Source of the DNA: Gautieria morchelliformis
Taxonomy: Eukaryota; Basidiomycota; Agaricomycetes; Gomphales; Gomphaceae
Assembly (NCBI GenBank): GCA_015179125.1
Contig: WHVA01000267.1
Location: 85,811 to 149,810 of the forward strand
Reading direction: 5' to 3'
Length of the DNA stretch: 64,000 bases
Within the stretch, counting starts at the first letter, position 1; each line of letters opens with the position of its first letter. The notes beneath the pieces were generated by a model. It ran no database searches. It was not told the DNA's origin and saw nothing but the letters and a program-made list of their open reading frames with translations. The position numbers were made by a program, and so were the translations under genes. Below are positions 31,520 to 43,156 of this stretch, piece by piece.

Positions 31520-34500
31520 ATGCCTCAGGGGTCTTCGTCTGTCCGCCGCGTATTGTGCACATGTGTCGAATGTCGTGCATTCCCCAACAAGGATCAGGAT
31601 GGCTGTTTCGTCACACAGCGCCAGAAGCAGAAACATGAAGAGAAGCAACTAACTCTGCCCATTAGCTGTCGAGAGAACCGTCGGATCTCACCACTGGAGA
31701 AATATAATAGAGGGAGAGGCAGAGGCAGAGGGGCTATATCTGTCAAACGTGCACTTCACACTGGTGGATCACAGGTCGCAGGGCCATCCCAACTCAACAC
31801 TCATCTCCAAGAAGATGAGGACTGTAAGTTTCTCCTTTCATCTGTCTCATATTGTACTTATACGGGCATGTTCGAGTTAGATGATGAAGCACAACTGGTC
31901 CCTGAGGTCTCCCAAGCCGAGTCAAAATTTGATTCAGATGGACTAATGGTACATTCTAGTTTGCATCAAATACCTAGACATACGCTAATTTTACACTTCT
32001 TCAGGATGTGGGTATTGGCAATTGTGTCCATGAGAGTGCTGGCAAAGAAACCCCGATGGAGACCCTGGCTTCTGGTTACTCGAGCGCACAAGACCCCAAC
32101 TTGCCGGCCATGGAACTTAACACTGTGTTTGAGGATGAAGAGGATGAACCCTCACGTGATCTTCCTGATGATTATATCTGGATATATGCCGAGAACCCCA
32201 TGGCATCTCCAGCAGCGTCGAACTCTGACGTCGAATCTCTTTCACAGGCAGACTCTCAACAGCACACAAAATCCGACACAGCATCATTGCAATCACCATC
32301 TAGTGGTGCAGAGCCAGGGAATGTCAAGGCTGACCCCTGGCCACTGGCACTGGCAAGTTCAGCTCCTGTCCTCAACACAATGGACTCGTTCTCAGCATCC
32401 AACGAACATTGGTATATCCGTATAATTTTTCTCCTTATAGCTTTTCTTCTCACTAAACACCACCTGTCATTCCGCGCCTGTGGGATATTATTGTGGAGTT
32501 TGCGCATGGTCTTCATTTTAGTCAGCTGGATATCTGAGGAGAACTGCATGCCGACTATGCTAGGGACTGTGTTCACCCATCTAGGACTCACTGATCGTTT
32601 CACCCTCTTAATAGTTTGCCCCAAGTGTCGCACTGTGTCTGGGAAACCAGTGGCTGTTCCCAAATCCGAGGAAGAAGCCATGTGTTCTCAATGCCAAACA
32701 TGGCTCTACCACCAAATATCCTCCTCGTATTTTGACCTTGGTCCAGACAAACGACCAAGCGTGAAGAAGCCTGTCAAGCCTAAAGTTGTCATGCCCTTTG
32801 CTTCTCTCAAAGACCTTCTTAGCGAATTACTTGCACGTCCAGGAATGGAAGACCAACTTGATGCCTGGCATGAGCAGCCAGCCACAGAAGGCACATACAA
32901 GGCCATTTGGCATGGTAACATCTGGAAGACGATATGCGATGCTGATGGGAACCTCTTTTTTGGGCCTCGTAAGGACGACGAGTTACGTATTGGGGTGGCT
33001 TGTGGCCTTGACTGGTACACTGTATTCTCTACTGTTATCAAACATTTTATGCAGGCTTCTCAATGTGATCTAGGTTCCAGGCCCGCCGTGGCTATTTCTC
33101 CCCAAGTCACTCATCAGGCGTAGTTTCTATGGCCTTGGCAAATCTGCCATGTGAGATAAGTAAATTTTTTTGATATTGCTTGATTGTGCTAAAATAAGGT
33201 CTCCAGATACCATGTCGAGAATATGTTCATCCCGACATTCACTGCCGGGCTGACTGAACCTACAGCCGACCAACTTCAGCACCAGGTGAAGTTCGTGGTC
33301 GACGAGTTGCTCCGACTGTATACCCATGGTGTTATAATAAAAACTCCTCGGTTTCCTAATGGTAAGTGATATCTCATATAGTTTGTCTGTACTCATGCCA
33401 CACCAGGTTGCCTAGTGCGCGTTGTTTGCATTGCTCTCGTTTGTGATCACCCGGAAGCGGTCAAGATGTGTGGGTCAGCTGACAAGGGTCACAATCAACT
33501 GCCATGCACACACTGTCAGGTCCCGAAAGAAGACCTGTTCTCAGATGAGGCATTGTGTGATGGTGAGTATGTGCTTGTTTCTGGTTCATGCAGGGTGCTA
33601 TGATACATCACAGGATATCACGAGCATGATACTAAAACACATATTAGGCAGGCATACAAATACACCACCTTGGATACAGATTCTGAGCGTGAAGACTTCT
33701 TCTCTAAGTATGGGACGAGGTGGTTTGAATTTGCCCAGCTCAAGTATTTCGATCCGATTAGGATGACGGTGATCGATCCAATTCACAACTTGTTAATAGG
33801 TACGTATTGTTGTACCTCAAATTGTCAGAACTATTTAGTACTTATTGTTTAGGTGTATTGAAGAATCACTGGTATTCTATATGGATACAGGGGAAAGCCC
33901 TTCGAGCAAAAACTCAAAAAAACAAACGAGAGCTTGATCTGGTTCATGAACTTCTAAATTCGGTAATTTGTCATGATCTATCATATAATGATTCGCATTG
34001 ATGACTATGGTGCGCAGTTTGAGATGCCATCATTTGTAGGTCGACCGGCGAGGCAGGTTGGAGAGCCGGCAGGTGGAAGTTTATCTGCCAACACATACAA
34101 GGGCCTAGGGTGCGTCTTTTTGCCTGCCCTGGTGAGTACTTTCTCACATGCTTCTTATCCATCATGCTTATCTGTCATGTGTGCTTACACCATATTTTAT
34201 GAGATTCCATTTGTATGGGAAGCCTCCCTACCGGGAGCTCACAAGGAATTTCAACAAGCGAGTGAAACATTTTCAAGGCGCTATGATGAATGGCAGAAGA
34301 AACACGGTGACGTGTATCTAGCCCACCAAGAAGGCACCGCCCCTAAACGTAATCTCATTATTATTGACGGCTCTATATTGATGTCAATCTGTAGGGTCAC
34401 AGGCATCAACCGTTCGGAATAAAAAATTAGTCGAACCCCCTAAGGCAGCCGAATTGCGCATGCGTCCCGGGGATGATTTGCTCTTTCTCAAATTAGGAGC

Positions 34501-35875
34501 CGCAACCAAGATCTATACACAGTACAAAATAATGCACAAGGATGTGCGGTGCACAGAAGTGTTGGTGCAGGAATATTTAATGGGCTTCAAAAAGGTCAAT
34601 ATGTTGTTTTTGATTCACTTGCAGATAGGTCTGATTCTTCAGACAGAGGTATGGCATTGAGAAGATGAAACCCAACCACCATTTCCTCGTGCATCTCCCC
34701 GCTCAAATTCATGACTACGGCCCTGTATATGGTTTTTGGTGCTTCCTCGGGGAACACCTGAACAAACTCTTGAAAATTTTCCAGAGTAATAACTGGGGTG
34801 GTGGTCAATTAGAGGTGAGCATGATGCGTGAGTGGGGACGAGATGTTCAGCTTCATGAAATGGTACGCGTTCATTGCGGTGACTTATTTGAGGTACTCAC
34901 CCCAAAACACATGTTGATCAGTTGCGCTTGATAGCTGAATCAGAAACGATGAATGAACGTTGGGTAGCTGGCCATCTAATCAAGAATCCGACAGAGGCCC
35001 AAGGTACTGTTGAAGCTGTGGCTGCGGCCAGGGAGAATGCGTTGATGGATGGTACGAGCTCACTCATCAACATGGTACTTACCAGCTAATAACAACAGCG
35101 TCCCTACATTCAGATTTGATTTGAGGACCTGTCATTGCACAGCTCAAAGTTACCCCTCGAACTGCAGATCGTGCATTGCTAGCACACTACAAAGATATCG
35201 GAAGGGCCTCACCCCTGTATCTCCCATTGGATATGTCAGCACCCCCATCAGCTCGCTATCTCACCTCTCGTGCCACGTATTATTGCTATGTCATTCTGAA
35301 TGGACGGCGGTACACAACTGCCCCATACCAGCAATGCGTCTCTGGTTAAGGCACAACTTAATGACAAGTTGTTGTATGGGGAAATTACCTCTATTTTGAG
35401 CACCTGCAGCCAGGCTACCCTCCATTTCTCTTCGCTGAAATCAGGTGGTTCAAAACACTTCAAGATTGTCCGCTAGAAACCGATGTGTGGGCAGATTTGT
35501 CAGTTGGATTCCTGATCCAAAGGTGTTTTAGCTCATCAGTGTTTTCACAGTCCTGAACTCGATGTGCAATTCCATGCTCGCGATGTTGAAGCTGAATTTG
35601 ATGCCAGGTATGCGGTCATACTATTTGAAAAAATTGTCTGCCATCTTGCACGGGGCATCTTACCTCGGACTGATCCACCTCAATGGATCACGATAACCCT
35701 GGATAAAGTACATACATGTTTTCCTGAGGACATCAATTTTGCTGACTTCATCCCACATGTGGTTAGATGAGTGCGATTGTCTCTTGATCTCTAACGATAT
35801 ACATGTGTGTAGCCATGTAACAAACCCAATTTCCTCTATTTCGGGAACAGAATGAGAGCGTGCACAACAAAGTGA
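31520..35875 (+). CDS. Tnp2-family transposase of the CACTA element (multi-exon)
   Basis: A gene with many short introns. It begins MPQGSSSVRR with a Cys motif (CTCVEC). Further on come a CPKC...CSQC zinc-like pair (about 32620-32700), GPRKDDELRIGVACGLDW, then SPSHSSGVVSMALANLPCEI, CDHPEAVKMCGSADKGH with CTHC, FFSKYGTRWFEFAQLKYFD and VIDPIHNLLIG, and VGEPAGGSLSANTYKGLG. This order is that of the Transposase_21/Tnp2 family, which cuts and pastes CACTA elements through their TIRs. The intron at 33015-33073 joins DW to FQARRGYF, the expected family reading. The last intron (35762-35812) leads to a stop at 35873-35875. Whether every exon is intact cannot be settled by eye. Confidence 0.8.
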
Positions 35876-35946
35876 ATGCAGCGATACAGCAATGGTAAAA
35901 AAGCGCTCCAAGAATAACAATAATGCGGGTCAAGAAGTCTATCATG

Positions 35947-38674
35947 TTAAGCATCCTCCATCTCACCCTCATACCCATCATCATCATCAACCACCACGTC
36001 ATCAAGAGTGTCCTTCGGTACAAATTGCTGGTAGAGACCGATGCCGGGTGGGTTGTTCCCATCTGTAGGCCACATACTCACATATTCACTGTATTGGGGA
36101 CACTTGAGCTTCTCCTCCCTCCAATCTGGGTCATGTGGAGGACAGGAATTATAGGCAGTAGGAATGGACTTCTTGCGCAAAAGAATAGACTAGAAATTAA
36201 TTCACTCTCTCAGTGAATTTAGTTGTCACTATAAATATATTATACACTACCTAGAAATTAATTCACTACAGAGGATTTCTAGGTTAATAAATCGAAAGAA
36301 TGCTAGACTAATTTACTTGCCTCTCTCAGTGAATTTAGTTGTCACTGAGAGAGGGGGAAACTGTTTCACTGCGCATGTACTACTACCCGGCCCTTTAGCG
36401 CCCAAGAGCTCGCGCGTCGAAGTCATTTCAGACTCCGCTGGGTGCAGCCGCTTGTGAAAGTAGGAATAACAAAATGAAATAGAGAGACAGGGAGTGAGTG
36501 GAAAATTTCGAAAATAACCAGAGAAATGGATGCATGATACAAGAACAACATGAGAAGAAATTGAGAAAGCACACAACAAATTGGATATATTATGCTTGAT
36601 TTTGGTGCAGGAGCATCAATGCACCCAACAGGTCAGTCATAAAGGGGGGCGGGATCATCAATGCTGGCTTATCGGTCATTCGTCCAGATTCTTGACACGT
36701 TTGTATTTAAAGGCATGTCTTTCTGTTTCAGTCAAACTGAGCCTGTGGATCCTGCTAAGCTCATGCATTATTTCAGTCACCTATCACATGATTTGGTTAT
36801 CAATAAACCAAATACCACCACTATCGTGCACTCACAATTAGTATCCGCCACTTAGGTTCTATCACTTCCAAAATGCCAATGTCGTCGTGAGCATCACTAT
36901 TCCCCATGAATCATAGTCTCTGCAGCATCTCAGTCCTCCTTTCGTCCCCTGACGATCTGCTTCAGTTTCACACAGCAAAATGCCTTCAGGCTCGCTATCC
37001 TCTTCGGACATCCAATCCATATGAAGCATGGGCCGTGGATCAAAATGGTAATTCAAGATGAACCTCGGCACTGCTGACATCCGTGCCTTGAGTTTCTGTG
37101 GATCATATTAATTGGTGTCTGTGCATATTAGGAAAATTGGCACACTTCCACTTACCGGGCCCTGTGACGGCCCACCTTACGGTTCGTTCATCCCATTCTC
37201 TCTTTGGCCTCATTATTTTGACTTTGATATTTTGTACAGTAGCCTCGAAATGTCGTCTTGACCAAGTGAGAGAGTAAGTCCCGGTTGACGGGGATGTCTT
37301 CATACATCTCGAGAACAATATCAGGGGGAAATTCCTAGCTTATTGTGAGTACTATTGGTCTTTAGATGCGCCAGGAACACTGACATTGAGCGACTGTACT
37401 GCCAAATCAACAGTCTTATTGAATATCAGTTTATTAGCAGGATGTGTGACATCTTGGTCGAAACGGGGGTCGAGGAATGGTTCGCTGCTAAAGCTCAAGC
37501 GTGCCACGGTATTTGCATTGTGAGGCCCAGGAAGCGGGACTTCAGGCTTGGTTCGCTTATGAGTCGTGACAATGCCTATGATTTCCTTGAAGAAATCACG
37601 GACTAGCTCCTATTAGATATGTAAGTTCATAATCTATTGCGTGATACCGAAAGCTAACCTGCAACAGCTTTTTGAGTTTATGTTCCCGAGGTGAGAGTTG
37701 ATTATGTTTAGTGGACAGAAAGGATTTAATCCTGTCATCCCTCGCAATCGTTACAAATCCTCCGCCTCCATCGTGTCCACTCACTCTCTTCAAGGAGCGT
37801 CCTCAGGAGCTTCCTCCCATTGCTCTGCCATGAGACGGCATCGCTTTTTCTTGCCTGTTTCCTGAAACAAAGTGAGCTCATAATTGTTGTGTAAACATTA
37901 TATGTGATGTACCATGATTGTATTGCTTCACAGCTTGTGACAGAGATATATCAGATTGACCATGCCTATGAAAATCAGCTTATTCCAGGAGGAATATCTC
38001 AGTGCCGAACCTCAGGACATCGTCAGGTACAACGGAGTCAGACCTGCATATGTGGTGAGCATTCATGACGACTCAATGGCATAACCCTAACTTGCCTCGT
38101 CTGGTCGCCGACGGTGCCTTGATGTTCCTGTCCAGGACCTCCGTGCGTGTGCTCATTATCACCGTGATGGTTTTCTGGGGCAACATCAATCATGAGAATC
38201 AAATACTGAAGACGATTAAATGCTTACCTTTCGCTGCGGGAGTAGGATCTGAGAATTGAAACAGCTGATACTTGGTGAGTGATCTTCAACAAATGTATGC
38301 TCACTTACAAGGCATGGCTCTGTTAGCACGGCTGACCTTCACCTTCACCTTCTTCATGATCACTTCATGATCACTTCAAGATCGCTATCGAGATCGCTGG
38401 TGGCCTTACGCTTGTTCCTGGCATTATCGAAGGGTTCCGGGGCCTGGGTTTCTTCATCGGTTGGGGAGTCATCAGGCTTCTCCGTGTATGCCTTGCGAAC
38501 CTCAAAGGGAAGTGACTTCCAGTTGGTGTACAGGATACCATCAACATGTTTAGGCGGCTTGGTATATGGATCATGCGCAACTTTCGATATTACAGGCATG
38601 GGGATTACAGGAGGTGGATGATAGTAGGGAAGAAAAAGTCCAATGCGCGTGGTGGCTTGTGGTCGCGTTTTCAT
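35947..38674 (-). CDS. Second CACTA gene, unknown product, interrupted by a solo LTR
   Basis: The first exon starts at ATG 38674 (MKTRPQATTRIGLFLPYYHP) and is open to about 38360, with an acidic region (KPDDSPTDEETQ). Other coding-like minus-strand pieces follow: SPREHKLKKLLQV (near 37700), VRDFFKEIIGIVTTHKRTKP (37605-37540), KREWDERTVRWA (near 37200), MDWMSEEDSEPEG (near 37000) and an acidic tail DDVVVDDDDGYEGEMEDA ending at 35947. The gene converges on the transposase with 71 bp between stops. No family was recognised. CACTA elements often code a second, DNA-binding protein; that role is inferred. The LTR at 36134-36630 lies inside and should disrupt it unless spliced. Confidence 0.55.
36134..36630 (-). 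repeat. Copia solo LTR inside the CACTA element
   Basis: A 497-bp near-copy of the LTR at 3184-3681, with TG...CA ends and GGTCA on both sides (36129-36133; 36631-36635). It arose by recombination between two LTRs after insertion into the CACTA element. Confidence 0.9.
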
Positions 38675-39181
38675 TTGTTTAGATGTAAATGACGCAACGT
38701 GTTTAATTAGGATTGATACTACTATATGTGGGCAGTAACTATATGTTTACGCGTTTTGTGTATATACCGCTGTATGTCACCTTGGCTTGAGTTGCCCAAT
38801 TGATAGAAAGTGCTGACTGGTAGTCTAATGTATTCAAAATGCATAAGTGCCGCCTAGGTGTAGGTCGGAGCATATATTTGCTCTGTGATCATGAGCTGTG
38901 TGCGGACTGGGGCAAACGTGGACGAGTATATTTGGTACTCGAGCGTAGCTATGTTTCGAACTTAATTAGATGTCAGGGAGCTAAAATACTTGACGTAGGG
39001 AGTTAGACAGTGTATCTAGAGCATTGGATATATTTGGATTTTTGGCCCAAAGATATGGGGGCGGATCTACTGAGTGTTCGGTGTGTTGGGGTAATCACAC
39101 TGTAATACGGCGCTAAATGCCCGGCTGGACTCATCTATTTGGACGATTTGGACGGCAAATTTGACCCCACAAAACGCGGTG

Positions 39182-40410
39182 AATGGGATGTTGATCCTCA
39201 ATGCATTCAAGGAGAGCTGCGCATCAACTCTCCAGGTATCAACAATGCACATATATACCCATCACCACCGCAGCAGATATTCTTCGGGGTAACAACATGT
39301 GAGAGCTAGATGACACTAGTACAATATTTCCTCACCACACCTTGGGGGCATAAAAGAGCTTTCTGAATCTTACCTGCCATCTCTTGGTGCAGCTGATCTC
39401 TCAAGGCGATACAATCTGAGAAATCCGGTGTGCCCACCGATTACACTTCCACTAATCTCCCTTCCAGAGTGGTTCCACGATCACGATTCTGAAATTTCCC
39501 ATCCACACGATTGTAGAACTAATGGTTACATACTCGGAGACCAAGGTAAACGTGTCAGGAGATGGGCTCTGGAAGATGGATGCCGAGAGGTACCTTCATC
39601 ACCAGTCGTAATACTGATACCTCGCAAGCAAAGTCCACGGAGGGCAATGATTGTTTGCCTTTGCGAGGGCTGGAGATGTTCCCCTCATCGCTACCCCGGG
39701 AGACCAATCGCGGCGTCATCTGCAACAGACGAAACTGCAGAAATGTCACATGCGAGCTTAATACACCTGCCGACTCGTTCGAACCGGGATTGGTGAGAGA
39801 TCGTGACGATTCCGGTGGCCACCTTGGAATAGTGCGTGCAGCATCCCTATATAAATGCTCACGAAATTGGATCTCGCGACCATTTAAGTAGGGATGCTCG
39901 ATGGGTTTGCTCCTCATCGTCTGTCGGCGCTTGTCCCTGCGTCTGGGCTCGTCCTCTCAAATTCTCCTCTCTGCTCGCCGTGATCCTTCTCAAGGATCAA
40001 CGGCATGTTTCTGTGGACAGGGACAGACGCTGAGCGAGATCTTCGAAGTCATCAACGACGCCATGGATCTGCGAGTTCGAGTAAATGATGGACGATTTAG
40101 CAAGAGATAATCATCTACTTACTGTGATATCTACCGTGCATCAGGACAACATCCCCGACTGAGAAGGAAATGGCAAACTTGATAAGTCAGATGTTGTAGA
40201 AACGTGATAATGCTCTCTATCGGCATGAAATTCCCAGCCAATGGCATATACTACGACAGGGAAATGTTAGACGATGGGCGGGAAACAAGCATGCTCGACC
40301 ACCTGGTATGACGGTACCGGCAACTGCCCGAACCAGGTCTAGTCTTGCCGGGGCAGCTTCCCAACAAACTTGCGCGCAAGGTCGTCGACGATATCGGGTA
40401 TTGCTCCAGA
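39182..40410. repeat. Block Y, right copy
   Basis: Inverted match to 21230-22455. It directly follows the CACTA element. The GTG-started 122-codon frame (39428-39796) mentioned for the left copy is also open here. A near-identical start region (TTTAAGTAGGGATGCTCGATG near 39885) follows, without a recognised product. Confidence 0.7.
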
Positions 40411-40420
40411 TGTCCAAATG

Positions 40421-41500
40421 TCACAGGGGAGGTTGTCCCGTGAAGGGGAGAGGTTGTCCCGCGAATGGAAGAGGCGCAGGCCCACCAGGTGGGGCAGGAA
40501 TCTGGGCCGGGGGCTGTTGCGGGGGAGGTTGTCCTGCGAATGGAAGAGGCACAGGCCCGCCAGGTGGGGCAGGAATCTGGGCTGGAGGTTGGTACAGGGG
40601 AGGTTGTCCCACAAACAGGTGAGGTTGTCCTGCGAATAGAGGTGGGGCACTGCCAAAAGGCAAAGCATTCGGGTCATAATAGGGCACGCCAGTAATGGGA
40701 TAGCCAAGATTTTGCTTGGGCGCAGGGTCAGCGTGATGTCCCTGGTCCGCCAAAGGTGGGTCGCAAGGGGAAGTAGGTTGAGAGCTGACTCGAGTATGGT
40801 CACTATGTACCGAATGGTGAAGACTGCAAAGAGCCTGCGAAGAGTGTGAAGAAACATGTGAGTGATGCGAATGAGATGAAGAATTGTGCGAAGCGGGTGT
40901 GCGAGCCCAGGATCCTGCATGTACAGGGGTGGTATGCCTAGAATTGAGAGGAGATGTAGGCTGGGGGTTAAGAGGACGCTGGGCGTAGTGCACGTCGAGA
41001 AAAGGGTTCGGAGTGTGACTAGGCGAAGCAGGTGGCAAGTGGGGTCGTGCAAAGGCCGATTGTAATCTGAGTCCTGAAGCACCGGCAATCCGAGGGAGCC
41101 TAGAAGGATAAGGTTCTTGAAATGTGCTAGGGTTTTGTGGGCAGCCGCTGGGCGAATTAGGGGCAAATAAGAAGCGTAAAGAATCGGCGCCGGGCCTATG
41201 ACTAGATATGGGGGTGCTGGCTGAAAGTGGTCGCTGAGGGGAGAAATGCTGTTCGCCTGGAGTCAGCTGCTGTTGAACATCGAAAAGAGGGGGTGATGCG
41301 TGTTCGGGGACCGGGTGGTATGGTGTAGGCCGAGATGCAGACATGGCGATGAGGCGAGAGAAGGGGATAATGTCCTCTGTGGGGTTTTGCGAAGGGAACG
41401 AGGCGGAAGCTGCTCGCCTCTGGAGTGGTGCTGGAGTGGGAACTGGACCTGTCGAGCGGGTTCTATGGACAACAGGGTTTTCTTGTTGTGTAGATGACAT
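40421..41500 (-). CDS. Gypsy Gag-like N-terminal ORF, truncated
   Basis: ATG at 41500 lies 48 bp inside the LTR end at 41548. The 359-codon frame is Pro-, Ser- and His-rich, with repeats of the type PPAQIPAPPGGPxPLPFAGQ near the end (40540-40430). It ends where the duplicated Y block begins, so the stop is probably not the natural one. The same FAGQP motif appears at 63290-63305 after another LTR of this family, which supports Gag identity. No capsid or zinc-knuckle part remains; protease and beyond are lost. Confidence 0.6.
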   Translation of the reverse strand: MSSTQQENPVVHRTRSTGPVPTPAPLQRRAASASFPSQNPTEDIIPFSRLIAMSASRPTPYHPVPEHASPPLFDVQQQLTPGEQHFSPQRPLSASTPISSHRPGADSLRFLFAPNSPSGCPQNPSTFQEPYPSRLPRIAGASGLRLQSAFARPHLPPASPSHTPNPFLDVHYAQRPLNPQPTSPLNSRHTTPVHAGSWARTPASHNSSSHSHHSHVSSHSSQALCSLHHSVHSDHTRVSSQPTSPCDPPLADQGHHADPAPKQNLGYPITGVPYYDPNALPFGSAPPLFAGQPHLFVGQPPLYQPPAQIPAPPGGPVPLPFAGQPPPQQPPAQIPAPPGGPAPLPFAGQPLPFTGQPPL

Positions 41501-41547
41501 GGAAAATAGGGTAATGCTTTTGACTGTAGCTGTTAGTTCAATTATAC

Positions 41548-42549
41548 TGTCAAGATTGGTTTTAAGGTGTTAATATCGTGTATTAGTGAACACAGCGAAT
41601 ACCTGAATAACTTGTGCAAATAAGTATGCTGTTCAGCGAATAGGTGAACCAATGAATGTTCACAAGGTAAGAGGGTTTGCCTAAACGGGGCTCACCCTAT
41701 CTACAGTCGTAGCGAAATAGCCCGTGACTCTTGACGATGTAACGTACAAGGTCTCACAGAAGGGCTGTCTAAGTCTCAACAATCCCTTTGCTGGCGAAGG
41801 TGCTCTTTCGGAAACAGCACAGAAAATGGTTCGAAGGCTAGGGTAACGAAGATGAAGTATGAGAACTCACCAGTGATGCCTAAGTCCTTTGCTAGTTGAA
41901 GATGGGAATCTCCAAGAGAAGGCTTAAGATGATGACCACGGCGAGGTCAAAGCTGCACAAGATGAACGACACATGATAATTGAACTGGGGAATATACATG
42001 CGAAGGTAAACCACTTATATTGAATGCTTGTAAGGTATCAGTGAATAGGAAAGAGGCCGTCACGAGTCAGGGTTGGATAGGGGTGCGCAGTCATGATACA
42101 ACATAGATGAAATAAACATACAATAGAATCAGAGAAGAGGGAGAACATGAAACGACGGAGGGTGCAGGTGGCGAAGACACCTGTGTATGAAATCATGTCT
42201 TGGGGCCCGCATATACACTGCCCTGCACGGGTTCTTCACCTACTGGGTTGATCCCACATGACCCATGGGTAGGATGTCCCGCGAATGCACCCTGCTCATA
42301 TGAACACCAAAAGGGGGTTGGATCGAGAAGCTGATGGAGGTACTGACGAGCCATCATGCCGGATAGGGATGTCGATCGTGATTTGATGGTGTGCCTGCTG
42401 GCGAATGATGTGAGCAGCGAATGGCTGTTCAGGGAAATACGAGGAAGGGTGAACAGAGGTGACATAGAGGAGGAGAGGTCGAGGTGGGGGGTGAAGCCGA
42501 GTGAACACTGGGGAGGAGTAGCAAAAGGGGAAATACACAGGTCATGACA
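41548..42549 (-). repeat. 5' LTR (LTR1) of the truncated gypsy
   Basis: Runs TGTCATGACC (42549) to TTGACA (41548) on the minus strand, 1,002 bp, followed by the same GTATAATTGAAC leader as the LTR at 62056-63075. Confidence 0.8.
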
Positions 42550-42789
42550 ATCCAACTACCAGAACACCATCGGAAGAGGGTCGCGCAGAGGAGGTGGTAG
42601 ACCCAGCGACGACTGCCGAGTCAGTCCCAAGACGTCGATCGTGTGTTTGACAGCGTGGCTATAGTAGTTGGCGCAAACAGCGAGAATTGGTTGCCGAACA
42701 TGACAATGGTGATCGGAACGAACACGAAGGTGGGGTGTGAAAATAGGAAAACCAAGCTTCTGAGTATGGGAAATAAACACGTCATGACA
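42550..42789 (-). repeat. LTR fragment joined to the gypsy LTR
   Basis: Inverted copy of 6279-6518 with the same junction. Its outer end TGTCATGAC at 42789 abuts block Z. Confidence 0.6.
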
Positions 42790-42983
42790 CTTTAGAGGCA
42801 GCAGCACGGTCTCCGGGGGTGATATTTATCTTTCGAGCTAGAGCCGAATAGGCTTCTTGCATATTCAAACCATGTCAAGGAGGGTTGAGGGTTCTTAGAA
42901 GCAGCAAGGCTTTGAAGGTTCATACAGTGGGGTGAAGGTGAAGTTGCATTGTCAGAGATGGGCTCCCCCGTCCAACCTCGCTG
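42790..42983. repeat. Block Z, right copy, first part
   Basis: Inverted match to about 25705-25885. It stops at CGCTG, where DIRS element 1 begins. Confidence 0.75.
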
Positions 42984-43156
42984 GAGAGTTGCAGCGACGA
43001 TGAGCTCAGTGAGTCTAAGTGCTACAACTGGGCTAATTAAGGAAGATTAGTAATTCCTGACTATAAATAACTTGACAACTATTTTCACCCGAGCTCATCC
43101 TTTTCTTTTGCCTCCATCTACCCACCTAGCGTAGATACAGGCAATTTTTCTTCAAG

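Larger units (their letters stand above)
30732..39181. mobile_element. Complete 8.45-kb EnSpm/CACTA DNA transposon
   Basis: The ends are CACCGCGTTTTG at 30732 and its complement CAAAACGCGGTG ending at 39181; weaker pairing continues inward. AAT flanks both sides (30729-30731; 39182-39184), the 3-bp duplication typical of EnSpm/CACTA. The Y block near 22440-22470 (inverted) is the uninterrupted site. It carries a Tnp2-type transposase gene, a convergent second gene, subterminal tandem repeats and a nested copia solo LTR. Termini begin CAC rather than the plant CACTA. Confidence 0.9.

Noticed and set aside
36661-36855. Plus-strand ORF after the solo LTR as another transposase exon
   Set aside because: The transposase frame already ends at 35875; the minus strand reads HELSRIHRLSLTETERHAFK here, in line with the second gene.
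37355-37606. Plus-strand 83-codon ORF in the CACTA element
   Set aside because: The minus strand here has the better coding look (VRDFFKEIIGIVTTHKRTKP) and fits the gene model of the second CACTA gene.
40436-41166. Pro/Leu-rich 275-codon frame inside the gypsy Gag
   Set aside because: Shifted frame of the Gag-like ORF at 40421-41500; the FAGQP repeats exist only in the latter.
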